Source of the DNA: Climacium dendroides
Taxonomy: Eukaryota > Streptophyta > Bryopsida > Hypnales > Climaciaceae
Assembly: GCA_950106755.1 (NCBI GenBank)
Contig: OX467084.1
Coordinates: forward strand, 26,601,213-26,665,212
Direction: 5' to 3'
Length of the DNA stretch: 64,000 bases
Of this stretch, positions 42,701 through 56,600 are shown piece by piece. The position numbers and the translations under genes are program-made. Position 1 is the stretch's first letter. Every line of letters starts with the position of its first letter. The notes under the pieces are model-generated. The model saw only the letters and a program-made list of their open reading frames with translations, searched no databases and was not told the DNA's origin.

Positions 42701-45700
42701 AAAGTTTTAAAATCAATCTCCCTCACTTTATTACCTGTGAAATCTTAGGCAATGTACTTTGTACACAATTGGATGCATCCACTTCCATGTAATTGCCAAT
42801 GTAGCACCTAAATGTAGCATCCTACATTGTTTTATATAAATCATTGATAGTTAAAAATAATAAAATTATCAAGTATTTCTATATAAAATTAAAAATTAAA
42901 AAACATAAAAAAAACATGGTAATTACTTACAAACAATTTTTTTTGACATTTACAAGATTGAGAAATGTCTAAATATTTATTTTTGATTATTTTTATATTA
43001 AAAATAATTTTAAAATAATTGATTTTGGTTGTAATGAAAATTGAAACTTTCAATTCTTTAATCTATTGATGGAGTTGGAGAAAAATTGTTTCATTGAATG
43101 TTTGCAATGCCCTTCTTAGATATTTTTAGATATTTAAATTATAGTCATATAATTATAAGATTTCATGAAATGAATGAATATAAATCCATGACACACTATA
43201 TAGTTTTGTCTACATAAAAAAATCAGAATTATATTATAATAAGCCATGAAAAATGTCTATGTGAGAAACAAAAATGTACCTTTCTCTATGAAAATGTATA
43301 GTGTTCAAAATAAAATATGTCATATAAAAAAATTTATAACTTTTGCATTGGTTTAATATTGAAATAAATTAGATAAGATGTATAGATTATAATAAAATTA
43401 TATAATATCCATTTTATAGTTATAAATGCAAATTTTACATTACATTAAAGGCTTTAGATACCTGGTGTCCACCTCCACATGAATTATTGCATGGACCCCA
43501 AGCATTAGTACTCCAAAAATATGAACTTTGAGGTGGTGTTACAAGTGGCAAACTTTCATTAGTAGTTCTATTGTTCCATCTTGTATTTGTATTAAAATCT
43601 ACTCTTTGTGATGAAACTTGAATAGAAGAGGTTGTAACAATAGGTATTGGAGATGTTGTAGCTACATGATTAGTAAAAATATATGTTATTCTGGCACTCA
43701 ATTTTTTAAAAAAATATAATAATTTACTAATTTACTTTGTTTAATTAAATTAAATATAAATTCTATAAATTTGAATTTTTTTATTATCTCTATTCAAAAT
43801 TAATTTTTGATGAAGTGTAGCTTTATTCTTAAATATTTCATCAATTTCAATTTTAAAATATTATAAATCATATTATTAAGATTTTGCTTAGCAACTATTG
43901 TATTTTAAAGTTTGTGATTATGTCTATATTCTTATAGAAAATGATCAATATATATTTTATTATATTGAATTGAATGATATGATGTATAATTGTACATTAA
44001 ACCATTTAATGAAGTAAAAACTAAAAAAATTAATTATATCTACGATGTGACTAGTTTGCCTCTATTGTTACCTCAACCAAAATAAAAGTAAATGAAAATT
44101 TTTAATTCATATAAAAATTTTGAACTTCAATATCTTTCACACTATAAATCTCAACATTACAAAATAAAGATTAAACACCCCTCTCTACAAAGCACTTTTT
44201 AATGTCACTAAAAACATGACCAAAAGACACAATCCCGAAGATCTCAACGTAACAAACAAAATAAACAAATCAAACAAACAAATTTAATATATGGATTGGT
44301 CATCAATTTTATTATTAATTTTTCCTAAAATCCATATATGAAAATTTGCTGGTGAAAACTTCTTAGATCCAAAATCCAAAACATCTTGTATATCCTAGCC
44401 CTTAAATGCCAAAGACACCATATTTTCATTATTTTAGTGTTGACTAAACTTTAAATTCAACATAAAATCTTATCAAAGTTTTATTTGTAATATTTTTTAA
44501 TTTTAATGTCTTTTAAAGTCTATTTTAATCATTAAATATAAAATCATGGAAAAAAATGTTTATAATTTTTTCTATTGAAGATTTTATGGAATGTTTTCTA
44601 TTGCAAATCTTGATTTTTTTGTGTTAGTGGCTCTTGGAGATGAGTCTCAAAATACACTAGATTGTGGGGGGGAAGTGCATTGGAAATTCATTTTAAGAAA
44701 TTTATAGTGTAGGTTTCAAAAAGAAAGAAATTGATTGTAGTTGTGCATGTTATATTCTTTGACCTCGTATTTTTTTTGTGAACTCAATTTCAAATTGACA
44801 CGTGAAAAGAGGATTGAAAGACTTTAAATTACTTTTGCAATTTTGATACCCTCTTGTTCAAACATTATAATCTTTCAATCCATAAGTAATATTGTTGTGT
44901 TTTCTTTTTTATAATATGTAGTTTGAATTTATATGGTTATTGTATTTCAAAAATTGATGAAATCCATTAAAACTTGGGCATTCTATCTAGTTTTGAGCAC
45001 ACTCCAAAAAGTACAAAAAAGGCCTTGGGTAGGAAAATACATTAGTTTTTTTGGAATAGAATTTTAATTTCAATTGGTGCTTGAAAACAAAAGTTATGCT
45101 TTACTAAGCCCAAAAATCACTTTGTAGGGCAACAAAAAAATCCACAAAACTAGAAATAAATATTTAAAATTTTCTTCCCATAGATTGTGTTTTGTCTATG
45201 TAGAATGATTTGATTCATTCCACTTGGAACAGTAATGTGAAATTTATGAAGCTTCTTTATTTGTTCCCAACTATAGCATCCTTCTAAAAATTAATGTATT
45301 GGATTTATTTTTGAACTCGACTTGTATAGTTTAAAAAAATTCTATAAGGTTCAATGTACTTGCTACAACAATTTCATCATTGAAATGAATGTGCTTCAAT
45401 TCCATCTTAGAGCTATTAACAATTTAGTTTGATTATTCTACCTATTTCTATATAATAGTTTTTTAAAGAATGAAAATCAAGTTTGTTTGTTTTTAATTTA
45501 AGAAAATCTTAATGCAATCCTTCAAAATCATTTTTTAAATTCCAAATCTACATTGAAAAGATTTTCAATTAAGTAGGTTCAAAGTTTTATATTCAAGTCA
45601 CTCAAGGTATCCCCAATCCATGTTTCTTTCACTTTGATTGCAAATATCTTACAATCTATATGGTCAAATTATCAAAGTATTTGAAATTTCTTTCATATAT

Positions 45701-47592
45701 TCTCATACTAGCTAAACCCCATGGTGGCTAGCATGTAAGTCTAGTATCTTAAGCCTAGGAGCCTAGGCTCTTATATTATAGGTACCTATGATATAAGCAC
45801 CTTCTATATTTATAGGATATTTGTATTATAGGTGCCTCTATTATAGGTACTTATGTTATAAATTCCTTTAATGGTTGTAGGCTACTTTTGTTATAGGTAT
45901 GTATATTATAAACACTTTCAATAATTGTAGGGTACCTATTTACACCTAGGCTCAAGGCTTATAGGCTTGCATATCTAAGATTATATGCTAGGATCATTGC
46001 TCTAGCCCCTAAATGCCTCAAGCACCAAATTTTGGTGTCAACAATACTTTGAAGTTAATAAAATCTAACCAAATTTCTATTTTTAATAGTTTGATATATA
46101 TATAAAAAAAAGAATTGAAGTCCAATTGTAGCATCAAAAATACAATTTTGAAAATAAACGATTATGATTTTTCTATTCAAGATTTTGTGCAAGGATGTCT
46201 ATTGCAATGGCTTGATTTTTTGTAGTGTTCAAGGCTCATTGAAATGAGCGTCAAATACACTAGATCTTGGAGAAAACATCACACTGGAAATTCATTTAAA
46301 AAAATTATAGAGTAGATTTTGAAAAGCCATTGGAGTTATGTACATATAGGGCCCTTCATCTTCATATTTTTTTGGTGATCAATTTTTTAGATTTCACATG
46401 TGAAAAGAGGATTGAATGGCTTCAAATCACTTTTGTAGCTTTAACACCTCCATGATAAAACATTATAATCTTTGAATCTATAAATGATATGGTTAAAATT
46501 TCTTTTCCTACGTCATCTCTAACATGTTTAGTTTGAATTTGTATGGTTACAATTCAAAAAAATTAATGTTATTTATCAAAATGTTGGCTTTTTGTTCAAT
46601 TTAAAGAAAATTCATAGAAGCTCAAAAAGGACCTTAGACATTTAGAAGCTAGTGTAAGATCCAAGAAAAAATAATTTTTTAATTATTTCTGCTCTTTGTA
46701 ACAGAAATTATTGTTACAAATGTTTTTATGAAAAAAGGATCATAAGACTTTAGGGGTTAAAAATAGTTATAAATATTCACTTATTTCACTTATTTTCAAC
46801 AAATTAAAACTACATCCAAATCTTAATGATAGCTATTTGAATTTAATTTTGGAAAATATACATGAAACATATCTACTATATTTCTTATATATATATGATC
46901 TTACAATATTATTTATATAGTTGTTACTTTGAAATTTATCATTATCTCTGATCTCTATTTTTATTTTAAAATATATTTAATTATCATATTTTCTAAATTC
47001 TTATAATTTTTGGTTGAAAATTTAGGAGTATGATTAAATTTTATTTTACTTTAAAAATTATTTTATAAAAATTAGAATAAAAAAATTCTATAAATTTTTG
47101 TTATTTAAATTTAAATTTTAAATTTCTTTCTTTCTTATTTAATAAAAAATATTTTCTAAAATAATAATAAAATATCAAAATATTATTTTAATAAATTTTA
47201 TAGAAATTTTATAGTAGAATTATTATAATTTCTATTAAATAAATTATAATCATTCTAATATTTTATTTATTGATTATTTTCTATTTTTAAAATTCTAAAA
47301 TTTAGTCAAAAAATCTAATTTAGAACAAAATTAGTACATCTTACATTATATATTGTGCATCATATATTTTCTATAATTGTATTAAAAATATTTTTAATTT
47401 CTTTAATTTTTATTTTTGTAATAAATCTTAATATATAAATTATGATAAACAATGATTAAACTAATTACCTTTATTAGTAGCATTTGTTAATATAAAACCA
47501 AATGTACCACCTAAATTACTCCATCCATCAACAATCTTTACATATAAAGCACCTAATCATTATTAAAAATTATTTTACTTCAAATCAATAAG

Positions 47593-47654
<62 letters not shown>

Positions 47655-50600
47655 GATTTTATATTTTTTTAATTAGAAAATAAAACATTATTAATAAGAC
47701 CATTTCTTCCAATCATAATATAATATATATAACCAACCGTGATCACCATTAGCATTTTTTATTTATTTATTTTAATATATGAAAATTTTCATATATTAAA
47801 ATGCTAATGGTGATCACCATAAATTAAATGCTACCATGATCACCATTAGCATTTAATATATGAAAATTTTAAATTATGTTAATATGTTTTAGTATTCATT
47901 AAATTCTAAATTACATGGACAACTATGATGTCATTAATTTATTTTTTGTATACAAAATTTCATATGAAAAAATGTAGTTAGTTGTATTAAATATTAATAT
48001 CCTTTACAACATAAATTGTGGTGAAAGCCTTTGAGTTGTAGAATTTACAAAAATGTAAGTCATGTTTGCTTTTAGTGACAAACTTGTCAAAATGGAAATT
48101 TGATTCCACGCATCATCGTTACAACCAATCATTGTTAACTTTGATACACTTCCTTGTATAGTTTTTTGATATGCTGATAGCAAGGTATCAAAGTCCGTAT
48201 CCGTACTATTTAAAGATATTGTCACCAACTACAATATAAAAAAATATATAAATTTAGTAAGTATAATAAAATAAGGATTGCAATGTACATTAACAACAAG
48301 CTTTTGAATATTCAAACAATATATAAAAGAATTTTTAAAAATTTTAAATTAAAAAAATATTTTCTAAAAAATATTTGCATTTAAGCTATTAAACAATCAA
48401 TTAACATACCATATTTGACTTAGGTGTATACTGGAAAACAACATCAGGGCCAATATTATGACAATAATCATAATTTGCATCATATATATTTTGATATGTC
48501 ATAGCATTTTCAACATAAGTGAAAGGCACTTGTGGAATAATTTTTGGATTGTCAATAGTTTGTCCACACGGATTTTGTATTGACCATTTACAAATTTCTA
48601 CCAAATAAAAAAAATCTATCATTAAAATACTAAATGTTGTATTATAAAGTCAAATAACTATATCCAATAAATTTATATTCAAAAAAATAATCAAAAAAAT
48701 AATTATTTATTTTACCAACATTTTTTCAATCTAAAATGTTTAACATATTAATAAATAGCATGGTTGTCATACTGGACAAGTTACTATTCATTTTTCATCT
48801 TGTAGGACGAGTTATTATTCATCAAATGTACCTTTCAGGACAAGAGATGAATAGTAATTTGTCCAGTATGACAACCATGAAAAATAGGTAATCAGCATGT
48901 AAAAAACAACTAGCATTTCATTTGTTCAAACTCATACAGAAACAAAGTTGGTTTTAATATTTTTAAGTTGAAAAGTTAATACTAAATTTTCTTCATTATT
49001 TTCTATATTTATTAATAATATTGTATGTACTTGTATCAAGAGACATAATATAGCCTTCAGGAGAAATATTATATCGAGCATCTTGACTTGTGAAGGACCA
49101 TTGAATTATAGATCCTTGATCAAGATAATCTACAAAGTATCATAAACTTTAAATTAGTAAAAAGATAGTAGTGAAAAAGATTATTAAAAGATTGAAATTA
49201 TTTCTTTTATTTGTATAGAAAAATCCTTCATTCAAATACCACTTCATTAAATTTTTCTATTTCTTTTATTTCATGTATGTTTCTATATAAAATCAAATGC
49301 TCAAAATAATCAATTAACATATTATATTTTTAAAATTTTAGATGTAAATATAAAAAACAAACATATTGATGTTGACATTTTATTAGAAAAGTAAGAAAAG
49401 CTCATAAATATATAAAAAAAATTGACTTTAAAATTCAAGACATACATGAATATATCAATTTTTTCTAAGGCATAAAATGTAAAATTCAAATTTATTTTCT
49501 TGAATCTCTCAAAACAAAAATGTTACAAAATTAATTCTTCTTGTTAAATTATTCATAGCGTAAATTGAAATAATTGAATGTCAATATATATGTTTATTTT
49601 TAATTTTTATACAATGGTACATGTTAGCATGATTTATATGTAAATAGAAAATCTAAACCTGATCGATTAGCAACTATAAGCTTGATTTTTTGTACCATTG
49701 ACCAACTTGCATCATTTGCAAAATAAAGGTATGTTGGTTGAAAATATCCTAGTCAAGCACATAATGAAAAGAAATTTTATTTTAATGATGAATTATTTTT
49801 TAATTAATAATCTACAACCAAAATCCATTTTTATGAAAGATAGTAAAGCTTATAAAATATTTTCAAAATTTTTAAATGTATAGTAATTCAAAATCAAGTA
49901 ATATTTATAATATAGTGTATATTGTGTATAACAAAATTTAAATACAAATATATGTCAAAAATATAAAAAAGTTTTTTGAACAATATGCTTGAGTTCAAAA
50001 TTGTGAAATAGTGCGAAGTTTTTGGTGTTATATATTTTACAAAAAATTTGTGTGTTATTCAAAAATTACACTAATTCAGATTGTAAAAATTTGTAGTATG
50101 TCTTTTTGCATTGAGTGTGATTCTATTATAAATCATTTTTTTCTAGTAAACTTTGTCTTGAAAACTAAATTCTTTATATAGCTTATCACTTCTAAATTCC
50201 TAGACGGACTTATTAATGATGTCCTCCTACTTTTAGCATTTTTTCACCCATTTAGAAGGTTATAGAAAATGCATTAGGTACATTATGATTCAAAAACAAC
50301 TCTTATATACTTGTCCAATTACGAACTTTCAAGAATCACTTTTTGAAACAATTCAAGATTGCTATAATTATTAAAAAAAATATATGTATTTCTTAATCTC
50401 TAAAGGAGTAGAGGTGTTATTATGTGAACCTAGGATCATGAGCAAATGAGCTTGAAAGACTAGGTGTTCATATTATAGAAACCTTCCATGATTACAATGT
50501 ATCTATATTATAGGCATTTATGTTATAAGCACCTTCAATGGTTGTAGAATATCTACTTATACATATGCTCAAGGCTCATATACTTGCATTTCCATGTTTA

Positions 50601-53600
50601 TATGCTAGCATCATTGTCAGAAGGACCAAAGTTTCCTTTAAAAAAAAAAGAAGTGCATGCATGTTTTTGTGATTCCAACTTTTGTTAATGATTCTTCAAT
50701 TAAAACCTCCTTTTAAGATAGAAAAATAAATTATCTTTTGGGGATTTAACATCTATTTCAATTGGTGCCCAAGTGCAAAAGTTATGCCACTTTAAGCACA
50801 GAATGAGCAAGCTTTAGAAACAAAAATATACTAAAAACTAAAAATATAATTTAAAATTTAAAATTTAAAAACTTTTTAGGTTCTTATATGCTTATATGAA
50901 AAACTTTATAAATGATTTTAAATAGATTATTGATTTGAAAGTTATAAGGAATTTTGTTTTGTGGGTAATCTATGTGTCTTCATAAAAAATATCATATAGG
51001 ATATTAAGATTTATTCTTAATGAAATTTATACCATTTTCCAAAAGTACAAGCTCCACCCATTGTTGTTGTGCTAGAGTAAGCTATTTGGACTACTAGACA
51101 TCCCAACAAGTGGGGGGATTAAACTTTGTGGATCCAAACTTCAAAGGAGGCTCTTCATGCCTTAATGGCCAAATGGGTCCTTAAAGCAATGCTCCCAAAT
51201 ACAACTTACAATTCCTTCTCAAATATTGGCTTCTTTATTGTAGGCCTCAACCTCAAGGCACTTGGCCATGATTCAATGGGATTTACTTCACAAATTTTGT
51301 GCTTGTAAAGGCTCTCGAGCATGGGACATGATCATTAGATCATGGTGCCTACTCAACAAACATATTATTGCTCAGTAGCCTTAAAACAGTGATGAAGTCC
51401 TTACTTCATTAATTTAGTGGACAACACATTTTCTTAGAGGATCACATGGTTTCTCTACAAATTGAACCACCATCCTTATGTTTAGAGATATGGAAAAAAT
51501 TCAACACATTTGGGATGAGTCCATCAATTCCTTCATACCATGGAATAAGGCTAGAATACTACTCGAGATGCTTGACTATTTGGTGAAAAGATGCACCCCC
51601 CCCGCCCTTGTCTCCCTTTCTCATTTTTTATTTAAAAAAATTTGAGACCGTAGATCTTCTCATAGAAAAAATAAAATAAAACCAATCTCCAAGTTGTCAA
51701 TCTGGGATACAAATACATATATGAAAACAGATACAAATACAAAAACAGATATGGATATGAATACATAAGACAAGTATGGAAACATATACAGAAGATGGGT
51801 ATGATATGGGTACGACTAAGGATATGGATACAAAAGATGGATACGAGTATAGAAAACAGATATGGATATAAGTGTGGATATGAGCATGAGTATGAATACA
51901 AAAGACATATACATGTACATACTAAAATCCCATATCCATTGTAGAACCTTGTGTCAATTTGAAATTATAAATTAGAGATGGGGAAGATTTTTAGAGTTGG
52001 GGTTGGATTGGAGTTTGGGTTGGGTTGGAGGTTGAGTTGGGGAATAAAAAAAATATTGAACTTGGATTGCAAGGGTGGATTGGAGAATTAAAAAAATATT
52101 TAATTTGGATGGGTGAGTGGGTGGGGGTGTAAAACCTTTGCCTCACTATGCACTCAAAATACAGATACATAGAGATTCATGCATACATAAGACTAGTCAC
52201 CTCAATTCCTAGAGCTTAGATTTGCACACTCATTGAATACAAATTTGTGACTCAAAAACTCTTAAGAGTTTTTAGGTATATTTGAACATGAAGGTGACCA
52301 ACTCTAATTAGTGATTTATTGCACATTTTCTCAATTCAAGCTTAGACTAGCCTATAGCTATTAGCTAATTGAAATTCTTATACTCCTTCAGAGTTTCATA
52401 GTTGGTTGTGCTTCATCGTTCCTTATATTCCACCCCCGTGCATCTCAACAAGCTCTTTACCCCTTACTTGGATGGCATAAGCAGGTGAGAGTCATACATC
52501 TGAAAATCATGGTTGTCATACTGAACAAGTTACTATTCATTTTTCATCCTGTAAGACGAATTACTATTCATCAAATGTACTTGAGAGGTACATTTGATGA
52601 ATAGTAACTCGTCCTACAGGACAAGAAATGAATAGTAACTTGTCCAGTATGACAACCATGCTGAAAATTGGTCCTTTGATGTATGTGGGTATTATTGCGG
52701 ACTTTTTTTTTTGATCGTGGTAGATGGTTGTGGGGGGAACTCAAGACCTCTACATTCATATTCAATAAAATCTGGTCACTCTTTATTGATCAATTGTACA
52801 GAACTTGCGAAGCTTATACATGAAAAATGACATAGAGGTTTGGTGGTGGGATATCAACTCAAGTGGTGGGACGTATGGCATAAATCTAGACCTCAAAAAG
52901 ACGTAGGTTTTTAATGGTTAGTGTATAACTGTGTAGTAGAGATCCATTGTTGGTGTGTTGGCATAAAATTGCCAACCCAAATATTTCCACCATCTATCAA
53001 AGCTGCCATGATGGGATTGATAAGACAATATTGCACCGATTCTACCACTATACCAAAATAGAAAATGCCTAGAAGAGTTTACTCTTTCAACTCTTTATCA
53101 TGCTCTACGAATTCCTCTAGTTGGTGGAAGATGGCCTTCACTCACGTGGCAACAATGCCTTCTTGACTCAAAGTTACCACATCATTTGAAAAAGGGCTCT
53201 ACAATATAGTCTCTCTTCAAAGGCTTTGTTATTTAGATCATTTGGCTTAACACGAATATCATCTACTTCAACAATTGCAATTGGCCTTCTCACAAGCTTG
53301 CTCATAGATTATTTGGGAAACCATCATTGACCATGTTAGGGTGGCTTGGTTTAAAACTACCAAACTTTACGCTCTCTACCTCGACAAAGTCATCGTCTTT
53401 CTCAAATGCTTTGACAATACATGGCTTTAAGCCAATTTTTTTGGTTTAACGAATCATCATGGGCAATTTCTCCTCAGAGGCTTCGGTATTCTAAGTGGTC
53501 ATTTAATTTGTCATCTTTCCTCGCTCCTTCAAAGCCAGGTTTAGGCTACTAACGCAACCTCAAAGGGTTGGCTGCCTATTGGAATGGCTTTCATTTTGAT

Positions 53601-56600
53601 TCTTCAATTTCATAGATTTTTTAAAATTTAGAAAATTTAGAAAAAAAAATCATCGAAGATGAAGCCCCTTGATTCTATGTATTATTTCCCCTACAATGGA
53701 AATCATCCATGTGTTTCAAGGAAAAAAATATTATCTATAGATTGTTTTTGAGAATAAATTTTTTCTACATTCATCATTTGTTTACTTGTAAATGTATTTA
53801 CTTAGTAAACTAAAATATTTAATGAAACATATAATAAATGATAAAAATTTATCAATATATCATGTTATATAATATAATAGGTATTGATGTATTAGATGTA
53901 CCAATAGATGAATCCATAAGAGTTGGAGTAAGTGTAACACTGCTTGTTGGCTTTAATCGTAGTGATATCATGCTTGTTTGGGTGGTGCCTTCGGAGACAT
54001 TATAAAATGCTCTTGGAGTAATGTTAAAAGGCGGTTGCATCATATTGACAACATTTAAAAGCTTTGTGGTGGTATTAGCTAGTGCATTAATATTTATAGC
54101 CCCAACTTCACATGCATCAAGTAAAGCTTGTCGTACATCTTTGGGTCTTGCATCTACATATTGACTTAAGTAAAGTGCAGCTCCACCAGCCTAAATATGA
54201 TTATTTTTAGGGATTAATTTTCAATTAAAAAGCCCATTCACAATCTAGAAAAAAAAAATTTAAAGAAAAGAAAAAATTGAAATCAAACCATATATGGTAA
54301 AACAACCCATTGTGGTCAAATAACCCATAGTGGTCACCTAGGAAATGACCCCACTGTGGTTTTTTCAAGTATGTGAGATTTGGGCCACAATCAATGTCTT
54401 ACATGACAGAAATGGAGTGAATAGTGAACCTCATTAAGAACTTCCAACTTTTCAGTGTGTGAAATTCATTGTGAGAATTGACTTGTTAGGCCTTTCATGA
54501 TAGAAAATATTGTGACTGCATTAGGTAGTAAGATGAGCATTATGGATTCAGATTTTGTTGGTTATGGAGTCGTCTACAGATTCTTTGGGGCCATGATGCA
54601 CTGAATACTTCAAAAATTCCTAGCAAATTCATACTTTGTTGAAAAACTAAATTTCAGTTGCACTTGCTATTTCTCACACTTGTCTTTAAGTGGAAAAAAA
54701 ATTGAAAATTTTCAACAATAGCATGAGGTCAAACTCCAAATTCTAACCACAATGAGTTGTTTTACCTTACAATTTTGGTATAAATGTCTTACATTATAAA
54801 CCATACATAGTTAGAGTTATAGTTTTTTTTAATTTTGGAACGTAATCAAATCCGAATAAAAATTTTATTGTCTTCAAAATTATATTAAATTTCATCCAAT
54901 AGTAAATTAGATACAATTTTCATATGTCTCATAAGTAAACAACTTCTAAAATCTTATGTAAAAAATATTGATATTAATAAAGTTGTGTTAAATAATAAGT
55001 AATTGATATTAATAAAGTTGTGTTAAATAATAAGTAATTGATATTAATAAAGTTGTGTTAAATAATAAGTAATTGATATTAATAAAGTTGTGTTAAATAA
55101 TAAGTAATAGATAATCAAGCTTGTAAATTTATTATCTTTGTTTTCATAAGCCATGAATTTGAAATCAAATCATATTTCTTTAAATATCCAAGATAAAATT
55201 AAAATTATTCCAATATTTCTTAAACATCAAAATTGTATACAAAATACATTTTTTGGTTGTGATAAAAAAAAAACCTTCAAGTTTGAAACTACTTTAAGAC
55301 CTTTAAGTTTCAACTTCAATGTTTACATTGTTCTTTACTTTGTTTTTTTGGTTGAAAAGAAAGCAATAATTTTATACTTAGGGAATGTTCTAATGAATAT
55401 ACATAATCCTTCATTGCGTACTTATCAAAGTTTGAAATGTATTTACGTACCACATGTGGACAAGCCATAGATGTTCCTGAAATAGTATTATATGAAGTAT
55501 CACTTGTATTCCATGTACTTGTTATAAGTTCACCCTAGCCAATTCAAAAACATTAAAATTATAAATTTGAAAGGAATTGAGAAGAATGTAATTTACTACA
55601 ACAATGGGTCGCAAAGTATATATAAATTAACAAAATAGAAACTAATGCACAATTTTATAATGTATGCTGTAATTTCATTGACACAAATGCCATTGTTTAT
55701 AGCATTTTGTTTACAAACAAAAACATTGATATAATTTGATTGATATTTTAAATTTTCTTTAATTTCTTAAAGAATAATAAACCAAAAAGGTTCAATCAAC
55801 CATTTTTTGGACAATGTTCCTTTGTTACACCTATCCATTTCAACTTTGTATATAGATAAAAATTATTTTATGCTATTAAAAATTTGAATAACTCTCTTTG
55901 AAGTTGAATGATATAGTGAGGCTTAAGGATCATGATTCCATGTTGAATTTAAGCATACAATTAAAAAAAAATTAGCCAACTACATGTGATTACTTTCTCC
56001 TCAAAGATGGAGTACACTAGTAGAAAACGCAGGAATTTCAACACAATTTCAACAGAAATATGTTGTTTAGTGACCAAAACAACGCAACCAAAACAACAGA
56101 ATTCTGTTGAAATTCTTGCGTTTTCTACTAGTGGTAGATCCACAAAGTCCAAGTAAATGACAAAGTATGTGCCCATTATTTTCATTTTCTCATTTTCTTA
56201 ACTTCTAAAGTTCCAAGGCTGATTTTCATAAAAAAACACTCAAAACTATTATTTCTATTGCAAAGAGCAAAAAACAAAACAAAACCTTTCTTTGCATATC
56301 TAGCCGTAAAATCTTGCACTAGACTTGAATATGAATGTGAGGAAGAAATTAATTTGACCACATAGATTGCAAAATATTTACATTTAAAGTGAAGAAAGTG
56401 GTTTTAGCACTTTTATGAGAACGATCCTAGACTAGATTATTTGATTTTGAATCTTCTTATCTTAAACTCTTTGTGCTAAATATTTTGATTTTAACCCCTA
56501 AATGCCCTAGTTCTATTTTGAGCTTCTTAGAATTTCCTTTAAATTGAACAAAAAGCCAACATTTTAATAAGTTGTATCAATTTTTTTAGAATTGTAACCA

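Larger units (their letters stand above)
45030..46756. mobile_element. Family element interrupted by a nested insertion
   Basis: The left part (to CTCATACTAG at 45711) and the right part (from CTAGTGTAAGATCC at 46649 to CTTTAGGGG, then TTAA at 46757-46760) together resemble the uninterrupted interior of sister copies, for example near 16950. The 937 bp between the two CTAG sites is inserted. Confidence 0.55.
43662..47468 (-). other. Intron 11 of the protease gene, 3.8 kb
   Basis: This long AT-rich intron is largely built of nested family elements (about 44399-45025 and 45030-46756). No gene is seen. Confidence 0.6.

Noticed and set aside
47536..47550. Alternative acceptor for exon 11 at TTAG|GTGCTTTATATG
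   Set aside because: In the phase set by exon 10 it reads straight into a stop. The acceptor at TGTAAAG|ATT keeps the frame and restores the expected TYIF-IVDGW strand.
51632..51901. 89-codon Tyr/Ser/Leu-rich minus-strand frame
   Set aside because: It comes from the GATATGGATA-like minisatellite, and its composition reflects the repeat.
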